This document shows, piece after piece, positions 32,589-40,523 of a stretch of 64,000 bases of DNA. The DNA lies in assembly GCA_003285105.1 (NCBI GenBank), contig CP030158.1:2580501-2644500 (forward strand). Reading direction: 5' to 3'. The notes beneath the pieces were generated by a model. It searched no databases. It was not told the DNA's origin and saw nothing but the letters and a program-made list of their open reading frames with translations. This stretch comes from Roseithermus sacchariphilus (GTDB lineage Bacteria > Bacteroidota > Rhodothermia > Rhodothermales > MEBIC09517). A program made the translations under genes and the position numbers. Within the stretch, counting starts at the first letter, position 1. Every line of letters begins with the position of its first letter.

Positions 32589-33971
32589 ATGCGAGCCTAC
32601 CGCGTCTCGGTGAACCTGAAGCTCGGGCTGGTGATTGCCGCCGTAGCCATCGCGGTGGCGTCGCTGGCCTACACGAACCGGCTGGTCCGGCAGCTCCGCG
32701 AGCGCGAGCAGGCTTTCATCGAGCTGTGGGCCCGGGCGCTGGAGCAGGTGCCCCGGATGCAGGCCCAGTCGATCAACCCGTACCAGCAGGAGCTGGCGGA
32801 GCTGGAGGCGTTCCTGCAGGACCTCGCCCGCGGCGAGGCCCCTCGCCCGGCGCCCGAGCGGCTGGCGGCGTTCCGGGAGGCCGTGGCCTGGGCGCAGGGG
32901 ATGCCGCCCGCCGGTGAGCTGAACTTCATCACCAACGAGATCCTGGTTGGCCGGACGTTCAGCATTCCGGCCATCGTCACGGATTCGAGCGAGAGCCCCA
33001 TCTTCGTCAACTGGCGGAACGTGCCGGTCGATACCACGCTCGCGGCCCTGCCGCCGTCCGAGCGCGAACGCGCGCTGCGGCGGCTGGAGCGGTTGCAGGC
33101 CGAGATGGACCGGGTCTACGACCCCATCCCCATCGTGCTGAGCTTCCCCGCCGGCCCCGACCGCGCCCCGGTTCAGCTGCGGCAGTACGTGCACTACGGA
33201 GAGTCCCGCCTGATCCGCGAGCTGCGGTGGTTCCCGTACGTGCAACTGCTGTTCATCGGGTTGTTCATCCTGGTCGGGTACCTCGGTTTTTCGTACGTCC
33301 GGCGCAGCGAGCAGCGCAGCCTGTGGGTGGGGATGGCCAAGGAAGCCGCCCACCAGCTCGGCACGCCCATCTCCAGCCTCATGGGGTGGCTGGAGTTGCT
33401 GCGCCTGCCGGACCTGCCCCCGGAGCAGCGTCACGAGGCGCTCGACGAAGTCGAGAAGGACATCGAGCGGCTGAAACGGGTGACGAGCCGCTTCTCGGAC
33501 ATCGGCTCGCTGCCGAAGCTGGAGGTGCAGCCGCTCGGGCCGGTGATTGAGAGCACGGCCGATTACATCCGGCGGCGGGTACCGCAGCAGGGCAAGCGCG
33601 TCGCGCTCGAGGTCCGGGTGGAGCCGGGGCTGCAGGCCCCGCTCAACGCCGAGCTCTTCGAGTGGGTGATCGAGAACCTCCTGAAGAACGCCCTCGACGC
33701 CATCGAGACGGAAACCGGCCGCATCGACGTCGAGGCATGGCGGGCCGGAGATCGCATCGTCATCGAGGTGCGGGACACCGGGCGGGGGATCGACCGGCGG
33801 CAGTGGAAGAACGTGTTCCGGCCGGGGTACAGCACCAAGACGCGCGGCTGGGGCCTCGGCCTGAGCCTGGCCAAGCGCATCGTGGAGGACTACCACGGCG
33901 GCGAGCTGACGCTGGCGAAGTCGCGCCCGGGGCACGGGACGACGTTTCGGATCGAGCTGCCGGCGGCGTAG
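32589..33971 (+). CDS. Sensor histidine kinase
   Basis: The protein has 460 residues. A transmembrane helix at about 10-28, a sensor region of about 185 residues outside the cytoplasm and a second helix at about 217-237 give a classical membrane sensor. The phospho-acceptor His255 sits in 'KEAAHQLGTPISSL', followed by the N box 'ENLLKNALDA' (362-371), G1 'DTGRGI' (396-401) and G2 'TRGWGLGL' (418-425). The sensor domain is rich in Arg/Glu helices and has no recognised ligand-binding fold. No response regulator is encoded next to it, so it is an orphan kinase in this window. Confidence 0.93.
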   Translation: MRAYRVSVNLKLGLVIAAVAIAVASLAYTNRLVRQLREREQAFIELWARALEQVPRMQAQSINPYQQELAELEAFLQDLARGEAPRPAPERLAAFREAVAWAQGMPPAGELNFITNEILVGRTFSIPAIVTDSSESPIFVNWRNVPVDTTLAALPPSERERALRRLERLQAEMDRVYDPIPIVLSFPAGPDRAPVQLRQYVHYGESRLIRELRWFPYVQLLFIGLFILVGYLGFSYVRRSEQRSLWVGMAKEAAHQLGTPISSLMGWLELLRLPDLPPEQRHEALDEVEKDIERLKRVTSRFSDIGSLPKLEVQPLGPVIESTADYIRRRVPQQGKRVALEVRVEPGLQAPLNAELFEWVIENLLKNALDAIETETGRIDVEAWRAGDRIVIEVRDTGRGIDRRQWKNVFRPGYSTKTRGWGLGLSLAKRIVEDYHGGELTLAKSRPGHGTTFRIELPAA

Positions 33972-34019
33972 CGGGCGCCCGATCCCGCCGGCAGCTGGCG
34001 CGCCGGCTCCGGTGTGGCC

Positions 34020-34577
34020 TCAGGAGGGGAAGGAGATGCGGTCCGGGAGCGCGGGGTCGTCGAGCGGGGTGACGGCCACGAAGATGTCATCGCGGTGGCG
34101 CCAGACAAGGACCGTGTCGTTCTCGAAGCGTTGCAGGTCGAAGGAGCGGTCCCGTTCGATGTTGCGCAGGATTTCCGGGGCCAGGCGGATGCGGTCTTCG
34201 TACTGGTTGAGCAGGGCGTAGGTGTAGGTGAAGAGCGCGATGGGCAGCTCGGCCGTTTGATCCTGGTAGAGGAGCACCGGCACCTCGACGCCGGGGGCCA
34301 CCTCGCAGATGTCCACGCCGATGAGGGCGGTGCCCTCGATGTCCGGCACCACGACCCGCCATCCGAGCCGGTCGCGGATGTAGCGTTCGATGGCTTCGGG
34401 GGCGGGGCTCTGCACCGAGGGGCGGACGAGGCCGGCCTGCCGGGCGGACAGGGCGATGAGGTTGACCTCGGGGGTACGCTCGAACAGGGAGGCGCCGCCG
34501 TAGCCGATGAGGGCGGCCGTGATGATGAGCAGGAGGACGAGCACGGCGCGCCGGACGCGGCTCGGGGCCGAGGGGGG
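34020..34577 (-). CDS. Membrane-anchored C-terminal half of a probably frameshifted sigma-like protein
   Basis: In this frame the segment reads 'SRVRRAVLVLLLIITAALIGYGGASLF', a single transmembrane helix, followed by about 150 residues of extracytoplasmic protein ('RYIRDRLGWRVVVPDIEGTALIGVDICEVAPGVEVPVLLYQDQ' and 'YTYALLNQYEDR'). No acceptable start codon lies just upstream in the frame; the only candidate, a GTG inside the helix, would remove its basic flank. A one-base slip at the C6 run (complement of 34572-34577) joins it smoothly to the sigma-like half. The C-terminal domain resembles the extracytoplasmic portion of membrane anti-sigma factors in general layout only. Confidence 0.6.
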   Translation of the reverse strand, partial: PPSAPSRVRRAVLVLLLIITAALIGYGGASLFERTPEVNLIALSARQAGLVRPSVQSPAPEAIERYIRDRLGWRVVVPDIEGTALIGVDICEVAPGVEVPVLLYQDQTAELPIALFTYTYALLNQYEDRIRLAPEILRNIERDRSFDLQRFENDTVLVWRHRDDIFVAVTPLDDPALPDRISFPS

Positions 34578-35239
34578 CGTCCGGGCCGGGGGGTGGGGCG
34601 AGCGGGTTCGGTGGAGGTGCGCAGGGCCGCGGCCACGCGAGGCCGCAGGGTGGGCGGCACGGGGGTCAGGTGGGCGGCGAGCGCCCGGGCCAGCAGGCGC
34701 GGCACCTCGTCCGCCTCCAGGCCCTGATCCAGCAGCCGGCGGTCTGCCGGCGAGGCTCCGGCGTACAGATGGCGTCGCAGCGCGGCGGCGGCCCGCTCGA
34801 AGCGGACCTCGGCGGCGGAGGCCGTCGTGCCCAGCAGCCGGGCGATCTCGGGCCAGGACAGCTGCTCGACGGCCCGCAGGTGCAGGACGTGCCGGTCGGC
34901 ATCGGGCAGGGCTGCGAAGAGCCGGGGGAGGACCGCCTCGGCGTAGGCCCGGGCCAGCCGGCGGTGCAGGGTCGTTGCTGCCGGTGGGGCCGGGCCGGCC
35001 GGCCGTTCCGTACGCTCCCGGTGCACGGCGACCATCAGGTCCAGGAGGTCGGTTCGCTCGGGCGCGGGCCGCTCCGTGGCCCGGGCCTGCCGGTAGGTCG
35101 CTTCCACCAGCGCGGCTGCCTGGTCGGCGTCGGCCGTGAGGAGCTGCGCGAAGCGGAACAGCGCGTCCAGGTGCTCGAAGGGATCTCGGGAGCCGGGGGA
35201 CCGGGGCTGGGCCGCCGTCAGGCAGAAGGGGATGAGCAT
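34572..35239 (-). CDS. Sigma-factor-like N-terminal half, frame broken at a poly-C run
   Basis: ATG 35239 starts 'MLIPFCLTAAQ'. Residues about 23-55 resemble sigma region 2 ('HLDALFRFAQLLTADADQAAALVEATYRQA') and about 120-170 resemble region 4 ('LPDADRHVLHLRAVEQLSWPEIARLLGTTASAAEVRFERAAAALRR'), followed by an Arg/Pro-rich linker. In the given sequence the frame then runs on through 34570 into a nonsense Ser/Pro-rich stretch. With one more C at the C6 run the linker 'RPGRPP' continues as 'SAPSRVRRAVLV' into the membrane helix, giving a 406-residue sigma-TM fusion. This could be a sequencing error, a real mutation or programmed slippage. Confidence 0.65.
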
Positions 35240-35289
35240 GAGAGGCGTGGAACGGGTCCGGTACGGCCCGGAGCGGGTGGGTCGCAGCG

Positions 35290-36090
35290 TTATCGGTCGT
35301 CGAGGAAGACCACGTTGATCGGGTCGCCCTTTCGAATGCTGAGCAGATCCGCCGCGTTCCCGGCATGGACGGCAATCTCCAGCAGCCCGCTGCTGCCGAT
35401 CAGCAGCAGCGGTTCGCCCGGGGCCACGTCGCCGTAGGTGGTGTGTAGCCCGTGCAGGATGGCGCTGCCGGCGAAGCACTTGATCGGCCGTCCGGCACGG
35501 CGGGCGTGCAGCAGGTCGGCCGGGATGTTCGTGATGCAATTGCCGAAGTGGTCGATGTGGACGACCCAGCCCCGGATGCCCTGGGCATCGGGGATGGGCA
35601 GGGCCCAGTGCATCGGCCGCAGCGCGTCGATGGGCGTGCCGACGTCGGAGAGGGTGCGGCCGGCGGCCAGGTGGGCGGCCACGGGGGCGAAGATGTCCCG
35701 GCCGTGGAAGGTCTGGCTCGGGTTCGGGGTGCGCCAGTAGGCCGGGCGGTCCAGCGAGACGACCACGTCCGGCGCGGCGCCGTCGAGCAGGAGGGCAAAG
35801 AGGCCGTTGTCCGGGCCGACGAAGCGGGAGCCGTGGGCGGCCAGCGCCACGGCGCGGCGGTCGGTGCCCACGCCGGGGTCCACGACCACCAGATGCACGG
35901 CGCCGCGGGGGAAGTAGGGCACCGCCTCGCGCAGCACGAAGGCCGCCTCCATCACGTCCTGCTGGGCGATGTCGTGCGTGATGTCCACGAGGTGAGCCTC
36001 GGGCAGGATCGACAGGATGGTGCCTTTCATGGCCGCGACGTAGGCGTCGCCCGTCCCGAAGTCCGTCGTCAGGGTGATCAGGTGGGTCAC
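35290..36090 (-). CDS. SAM hydroxide adenosyltransferase / SAM hydrolase (adenosine-forming, DUF62)
   Basis: The protein has 266 residues, the normal family length. The N-terminal 'LTTDFGTGDAYVAAMKG', 'VDITHDIAQQDVMEAAFVL', 'VVVDPGVGTDRRAVA' and 'FVGPDNGLFALLL' are the signature of the DUF62/SalL-fluorinase-like superfamily, and the C-terminal beta-barrel ('HIDHFGNCITNIP') is complete. Characterised prokaryotic members hydrolyse S-adenosylmethionine to adenosine and methionine; the halogenases of the family have a different loop, which I do not see here. Cytoplasmic. The biological purpose of this reaction is still uncertain. It precedes the sigma-like gene on the same strand. Confidence 0.9.
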   Translation of the reverse strand: MTHLITLTTDFGTGDAYVAAMKGTILSILPEAHLVDITHDIAQQDVMEAAFVLREAVPYFPRGAVHLVVVDPGVGTDRRAVALAAHGSRFVGPDNGLFALLLDGAAPDVVVSLDRPAYWRTPNPSQTFHGRDIFAPVAAHLAAGRTLSDVGTPIDALRPMHWALPIPDAQGIRGWVVHIDHFGNCITNIPADLLHARRAGRPIKCFAGSAILHGLHTTYGDVAPGEPLLLIGSSGLLEIAVHAGNAADLLSIRKGDPINVVFLDDR

Positions 36091-36377
36091 AGAGGGATGC
36101 GGTCTGGCTCAGGGGCAGGGGGAGAGGCGGGCGCGAGAAGGAGCGGCCCGCAACAAGCAGGGGGTAGACAAGTTAAGGGGAACGACACCTCCGGTGCGGC
36201 CGTCGCGTCCGGCCGGGCCGGGTTCGTAGGAAATCCACACCGTGCTTGCGGTGGGTGCCCTACGTTCCGTACACATGGAAACCACCGTATCCATTGAAAC
36301 CACGGCCGCCGTGGCCGGATGCCGAGCACCGGCAACCGCGCCGTGAAGCCCATCCTTTCCTCGCCACCACGAACGCC

Positions 36378-37022
36378 ATGCGTACCGACGAGCCCTCGGT
36401 TGCCCGGAAGAACAGCCTGTCGCCCCGGCATCAGGAAGCGCTGGAGCGATTCGTCCTGTTCTGGGGCGAGATGGCTTCGAACTGGGGCATCAACCGCACC
36501 ATGGCGCAGATCCACGCGTTGCTCTATGCCTCCGAGGAACCGCTCGACACGGATGCCATCATGGAGCGGTTGCAGATCTCGCGGGGCAATGCCAACATGA
36601 ACCTGCGCTCCCTCACCAACTGGGATCTGATCCGCAAGGTGCATCTGCCCGGCTCGCGCAAGGACTACTACGTGGCAGAGAAGGACGTCTGGGAGATCAC
36701 GGCGCTGATCATCCGCGAGCGGGAGCGGCGCGAGCTGCGCCCCGTCCGGCAGCAACTGGAGGAATGCCGGGAGATCCTGCTGGGCGACCGGCGTGACTGC
36801 GGGGCGCTCACGGGCGCCGAGCAGGTGTTCTGCACCCGCATCGAGAACTGGATGCAGCTGATGGAGGTGTTCGAAGGGTTCTCGCGGGCGCTGTTGCCCT
36901 TCGTGCAGCACCGCAACGTCGACCTCATCAAGGCCCTCATCGCCTTCGCACAGCGGATGCACGAGGACGCGCCCCCGGCTTCGTCGGAGGAGGCCGAGGG
37001 CGACCCCGGCGCGAGCCCGTGA
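36378..37022 (+). CDS. GbsR/MarR-type transcriptional regulator
   Basis: The protein has 214 residues from ATG 36378. An N-terminal winged helix-turn-helix is clear: 'FVLFWGEMASNWGINRTMAQIHALLYASEEPLDTDAIMERLQISRGNANMNLRSLTNWDLIRKV', then 'GSRKDYYVAE' for the wing. This is the GbsR pattern (regulators of choline/glycine betaine and related genes in Firmicutes). The C-terminal helical half ('ERERRELRPVRQQLEECREIL') mediates dimerisation. No osmoprotectant genes are next to it, so the regulon is unknown. It is divergent from the SAM hydrolase gene, with 287 bases between. Confidence 0.88.
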   Translation: MRTDEPSVARKNSLSPRHQEALERFVLFWGEMASNWGINRTMAQIHALLYASEEPLDTDAIMERLQISRGNANMNLRSLTNWDLIRKVHLPGSRKDYYVAEKDVWEITALIIRERERRELRPVRQQLEECREILLGDRRDCGALTGAEQVFCTRIENWMQLMEVFEGFSRALLPFVQHRNVDLIKALIAFAQRMHEDAPPASSEEAEGDPGASP

Positions 37023-37056
37023 GCGTCTGGGCGTCCCGCCGTGTCCCCCCTGCACG

Positions 37057-37063
37057 TATCTTC
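37057..37063 (+). promoter_or_regulatory. TATCTTC box immediately upstream of yraN
   Basis: CGTATCTTCC ends only 12 bases before the ATG at 37076. If it is a -7 element the transcript would begin about 5-6 bases before the start codon and be almost leaderless. Confidence 0.45.
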
Positions 37064-37075
37064 CCTCACACCCTC

Positions 37076-37459
37076 ATGGCTACGAAAGACGTCGGCGACC
37101 GGGGCGAGGCCATCGCGGCCGCGTACCTCGAAGGGCTGGGCTATCACATCCTGGAGCGGCAGTACCGGTTTCAGCGGGCCGAAGTGGACCTCGTGTGCTT
37201 CGAGCCGGCCGAGCCCTACGACCTGGGCGGCGAGCTGGTCTTCGTCGAGGTGAAGACCCGCACCGGCCTGGGCTTCGGGCGACCCGAGGAGGCCGTCACG
37301 CCGGAGAAGAAGCGGCACATCATCCGGGCGGCCGAGGCCTACCTGCACGAGCGCCGCCTGGAGGGCTCGCCGTGCCGGTTCGACGTGGTGGCGGTGATGC
37401 TGGGGGAGGGCGAACCGCAGATCGAGCACTTCAAACACGCCTTCGGCCTGCTCTTCTAG
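37076..37459 (+). CDS. yraN: YraN family (UPF0102) putative endonuclease
   Basis: The protein has 127 residues. It carries the restriction-endonuclease-like fold of UPF0102: 'GDRGEAIAAAYLEGLGYHILERQYRF' at the start, Asp in 'AEVDLVCF', and the 'LVFVEVKTRTGLGFGRPEEAVTPEKKRHI' region with the EXK catalytic residues. The family is common in bacteria and is thought to process DNA or recombination intermediates; no function is firmly established. It follows the GbsR-type gene by 53 bases but seems to have its own promoter box. Confidence 0.9.
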   Translation: MATKDVGDRGEAIAAAYLEGLGYHILERQYRFQRAEVDLVCFEPAEPYDLGGELVFVEVKTRTGLGFGRPEEAVTPEKKRHIIRAAEAYLHERRLEGSPCRFDVVAVMLGEGEPQIEHFKHAFGLLF

Positions 37460-37498
37460 CGGCCGGCTGCGTCCTCGCCATCCGCCGCGTCCTCTCGT

Positions 37499-37526
37499 TA
37501 TCAGCTTTCAGCGGTCAGCGAACAGT
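37499..37526 (-). repeat. Short heptad array, arm of composite repeat copy B
   Basis: Units TATCAGC, TTTCAGC, GGTCAGC and GAACAGT run in 7-bp register directly against the hairpin core. On the minus strand they read GCTGNNN, as in copy A. Confidence 0.7.
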
Positions 37527-37662
37527 TCCTCTCCTTGCGAAGGGGAGGTGTCGCGGAGCGACGGAGGGGTAGATTCCGGGCGCTGGCGGCATCGTGGCGG
37601 GGGTGGACCCCCTTCCCCCTTCGGGGACTTCCCCCTGTTCGGCCTGCGGCCAGGGGGAAGGG
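37527..37662 (-). repeat. Hairpin-rich dispersed repeat core, copy B (inverted)
   Basis: Bases 37527-37573 match 4004-4050 in reverse complement with one mismatch, and 37606-37662 match 3910-3966 with three mismatches. The central part differs. The same palindromes occur (CCTCTCCTT/AAGGGGAGG, GTCGC/GCGAC, and the CCCTTCCCCC/GGGGGAAGGG arms). It lies in the convergent gap between yraN and the carboxypeptidase-regulatory-like gene. The whole 37460-37868 gap is taken up by this composite element. Confidence 0.8.
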
Positions 37663-37675
37663 GTCACGCCGAAGC

Positions 37676-37822
37676 TTTCAGCGGTCCGCTTTCAGCCGTC
37701 AGCGAACAGCCTTCCGCGAATAGCCAGCCGCCCACAGCGAGCCGCCCGCAGCCCACAGCCAGCCGCCCACAGCCAGCCGCCTACAGCCAGCCGCCCACAG
37801 CCAGAAGCCAGAAGCCCACAGC
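37676..37822 (-). repeat. Long heptad array, 21 units, arm of composite repeat copy B
   Basis: Twenty-one consecutive 7-bp units fit the register without a single insertion or deletion: TTTCAGC, GGTCCGC, TTTCAGC, CGTCAGC, GAACAGC, CTTCCGC, GAATAGC, CAGCCGC, CCACAGC and variants. Every unit ends in GC and most end in AGC or CGC. The second half alternates CAGCCGC with CCACAGC, a 14-bp higher-order period. Confidence 0.85.
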
Positions 37823-37868
37823 CAGGGAAAGGCGTCGGGCGATGCGCGTCGTGGCCGTTGCGAAACGC

Positions 37869-39053
37869 TCACGGGGATCGCCCGCTCGTCGCAGGCATCG
37901 GGGTGGGGCGGTACTCCCGGGGCAGCAGCTCGGCGACGCGCTCGAAGGCGAAGTAGCCGTAGGTCGTCACCCCGTACGGGTCGATGACCTCGCCCGTGTG
38001 GTCGATCAGCGTGGGGCCATCGGTCAGGCGGATGAAGGAGGTCTGGTTGCGGCGGGGGGTGGCGTGGGGGCGGCCCTGCCAGCGCTGGAAGGCCTCGTTC
38101 TCCCGTTCGTGCAGGTAGACGATCTCCACGAAGCCCGAGAAGCGGAGCTGTTGCTCGGTGGGGGAGGGTCCGGGCCGGAGCAGTTGGGCGGGCGTGACGG
38201 GGTAGCGCCGGGTGTTCGATCCGTAGGCGTCGCCCGACGGGAGCATCGAGAGCAGAAAGCCTTCCTCCCGGCTGGTGCCCGCCAGCAGGCTCAGCAGGAA
38301 GTGCCGGAAGGACCCCTCGAAGGCCTGCCGGCGGTGCACCTCCCAGCGGGCCCGCTCGGCCGCGTCGGTCGGCTCCAGTTCCTCGAAGAACGGCTCGCCA
38401 TCGTAGCGGAGCGTCGAACCACGTAGCTCGAAGTCGCGCAGGTGGTAGCGAATCCGATAGCCCAGGGCCCGGTTTTCGATGAGCAGGGGCGCGTGGGCGC
38501 GGGCCGCGAAGCGTCCCCACCATTTGCCCTCGAACGCCAGCACCTCCGGGTTCAGGATGCGGCACTGCCGGGCGAAGTCGGATTCCCCGAGGAACAGCCG
38601 GGTGAACCGTTCCAGCCGTTTTTCCCAGCGGCGGTCCCGGTGCGCCGTCACGGTCACCTCGTCCACCGGCAGGACCGTCGGCGTCAGGTGCAGAGTCAGC
38701 GGGGGCGGAGCGGCCTCGCGGATCCGCACCGTCTGCGTGGCGGGCGTGTAGCCGAGCCGGGTGGCGATGAGCCGGTGCGTGCCTGCCGGGATCCGTTCCA
38801 GCCGGAAGCGGCCGTCCGGCCCGGCGGCGGTGCCCGTCATGGAGGCGGCGATGAAGACGTGCGCACCGGCCAGCGGGCGGCCCGTTTCGGCATCCAGCAC
38901 GACGCCGCTCAGCGTGACGCGCAAGGCCTCTTGAGCCGTCGCCGTCTGCGGCATCGCCGTCTGAGCCGCCGCCGTTTGCAGGCCGAGGCTCATCAGCAGA
39001 CACAGCCATCTCACCGAAGGCACGCCGCGCATCGCTCCCTTGCCCGAAGACAT
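37869..39053 (-). CDS. Carboxypeptidase-regulatory-like domain envelope protein, paralogue 1
   Basis: The protein has 394 residues from ATG 39053; ATG 39032, preceded by AAGGGAG, is an alternative start. A signal peptide ends near 'TAAAQ'. Residues about 40-125 form a carboxypeptidase D regulatory-like (transthyretin-like) domain: 'VTLSGVVLDAETGRPLAGAHVFIAASMTGTAAGPDGRFRLERIPAG'. A domain of about 260 residues unique to this family follows ('RRWEKRLERFTRLFLGES', 'IENRALGYRIRYHLRDFE', 'GSFRHFLLSLLAG'). There is no TonB plug or barrel, so it is not a SusC-type transporter. The next gene upstream is a close paralogue, indicating tandem duplication. Confidence 0.8.
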   Translation of the reverse strand: MSSGKGAMRGVPSVRWLCLLMSLGLQTAAAQTAMPQTATAQEALRVTLSGVVLDAETGRPLAGAHVFIAASMTGTAAGPDGRFRLERIPAGTHRLIATRLGYTPATQTVRIREAAPPPLTLHLTPTVLPVDEVTVTAHRDRRWEKRLERFTRLFLGESDFARQCRILNPEVLAFEGKWWGRFAARAHAPLLIENRALGYRIRYHLRDFELRGSTLRYDGEPFFEELEPTDAAERARWEVHRRQAFEGSFRHFLLSLLAGTSREEGFLLSMLPSGDAYGSNTRRYPVTPAQLLRPGPSPTEQQLRFSGFVEIVYLHERENEAFQRWQGRPHATPRRNQTSFIRLTDGPTLIDHTGEVIDPYGVTTYGYFAFERVAELLPREYRPTPMPATSGRSP

Positions 39054-39130
39054 CCGTTGACGGATTCCCTGCGTGACAAGAAAACGGGCGGGTCCGACAA
39101 ATCCAAGCGGCGATCCAGGGGCGGGCGGCG

Positions 39131-40273
39131 TCAGCGGCCGGGACGATACTCGCGCGGCACCTCGTCCGCCACGCGCTCGAAGGCCCAGTAGCGGAAGAGC
39201 GTGACGCCGTAGGGGTCCAGCACGTCGCCCTTGTAGTCGACCGTGGTCGGGCCGCGTTCGAGCCGGATCATGGAAGTCTGGAAGCGCGGGCGACGCCGGC
39301 CCTCGCCGATCCACTCCAGGTAGGCTTCATCCTCCAGTTCACCCTGGAAGACGACCTCCACGAAGCCCTGAAAGTCGAGCGTGTACTCGGCGCGTGAGGC
39401 ACCGGGCTGGAGGAGCGTCTTCGGGTCCAGCGGGAAGCGCTGGTTGCCGGCGACGGGGTTGCCGCCGCCGAGCGGGCCGGCTGAGGCGGCGGTGCCGTCC
39501 GCTGCCGGGCGGCTGAAGGTGAGGAAGCCCTGGGCCTCCGTCTGCCCGGCCAGCAGGGCGAGCAAGAAGTGGCGGAACGAGCCAATGAAGGCCTCCCGTC
39601 GCCGGGCCTCCCAGGCCGCCTGTTGCTCCGGGCTCTCCGCTTCCATCTCTTCGAAGAGCGGCTCGCCGTCGTACTGCGTGCGGGTCGGCAGGGCCTTGAA
39701 CTCGCGCAGGAAGTACCGAATCCGGTAGCCGAGGGCCCGGTTCTCGATGACGAGCGGCTCGCTGGCCAGGGCGATGAACTCCCCACCCCGGTTGGCGAAG
39801 TCGAGCACCTCGGGGTTGACGATGACGGTTTCCCGGGCGTTGGGCGTCTCGCCGATGAACAGCTTCGTGAACCGCTCCAGCCGCTCTTTCCAGCGCGGAT
39901 CGCCTTTGGCCTCGACGGTGACCTCCCCCAGCTCGAGCACCTCGGGCCGGAGCTGCACGTCGATGGTATAGACCCGCGGTTCGCGCAGCAGCGTGTCGAT
40001 GGCGACCTGCTCGAAGCCGATCATCGAGACGAACAGGCGCAGCGCCCCCACGGGGACGCGCGTCAGCTCGTAGCGGCCCTCGGCGTCGGTCGCCGTCCCG
40101 GTCATCGAGTTGGCGATGAAGACGTTGACGCCGATCAGGGGCTCGCCCGTGTCGGCGTCGGTGACCGTGCCGACGAGGGCGGCCGTGGGGGGCTGGGGCT
40201 GGGCGAGGGCCGCCGTGGAGGCCAGGGCGAGGACGGTAAGAGAGAGGAGGAGCCGGAGCGGGCACGCACGCAT
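39131..40273 (-). CDS. Carboxypeptidase-regulatory-like domain envelope protein, paralogue 2
   Basis: The protein has 380 residues from ATG 40273 with a clear signal peptide ('LLLSLTVLALASTAALAQ'). The layout is the same as the neighbouring gene: regulatory-like domain ('GTVTDADTGEPLIGVNVFIANSMTGTATDAEGRYELTRVPVG') and the family-specific C-terminal domain ('RWKERLERFTKLFIGETPNA', 'IENRALGYRIRYFLREF', 'FIGSFRHFLLALLAG', 'DPYGVTLFRYWAFERVADEVPREYRP'). The pair are 77 bases apart on the same strand. Similar genes occur throughout Bacteroidota; no biochemical function is known to me. Confidence 0.82.
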   Translation of the reverse strand: MRACPLRLLLSLTVLALASTAALAQPQPPTAALVGTVTDADTGEPLIGVNVFIANSMTGTATDAEGRYELTRVPVGALRLFVSMIGFEQVAIDTLLREPRVYTIDVQLRPEVLELGEVTVEAKGDPRWKERLERFTKLFIGETPNARETVIVNPEVLDFANRGGEFIALASEPLVIENRALGYRIRYFLREFKALPTRTQYDGEPLFEEMEAESPEQQAAWEARRREAFIGSFRHFLLALLAGQTEAQGFLTFSRPAADGTAASAGPLGGGNPVAGNQRFPLDPKTLLQPGASRAEYTLDFQGFVEVVFQGELEDEAYLEWIGEGRRRPRFQTSMIRLERGPTTVDYKGDVLDPYGVTLFRYWAFERVADEVPREYRPGR

Positions 40274-40297
40274 GATCGGGCCGGGGATGAAGGGGGG

Positions 40298-40343
40298 GAA
40301 GGCCTGACGGGAAGGCCTGACGGGAAGGCCTGGAGGGAAGGCC
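40298..40343 (+). repeat. 13-bp tandem repeat, about 3.5 copies
   Basis: GAAGGCCTGACGG at 40298-40310 and 40311-40323, GAAGGCCTGGAGG at 40324-40336, then a partial copy. It lies just upstream of the second paralogue's start. The rest of the 40274-40523 gap is GC-rich with nothing recognised. Confidence 0.7.
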
Positions 40344-40523
40344 GTGGCACGGCCCGCAAGGTTCGCGCCGGAGGGCGAGCAGGGCGTCGGGCGGGCGTGG
40401 CCGGGCGCGAAACGACGGCGACGGGACCGGGCCGGCGTGCGGCGTTGTACGGCAGAGGCGACACCGGGTGCCCGGCCGGGGGGACACCCCGCCGGGGGAC
40501 CCGCTGGAGTGCGGTCTGCGCCT

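Noticed and set aside
37548-37956. Overlapping plus-strand open frames of 62-120 codons through the composite repeat
   Set aside because: They exist only because the 7-bp units lack stops in several phases; peptides are simple Pro/Ser/Arg/Gln repeats and overlap the end of a certain minus-strand gene.
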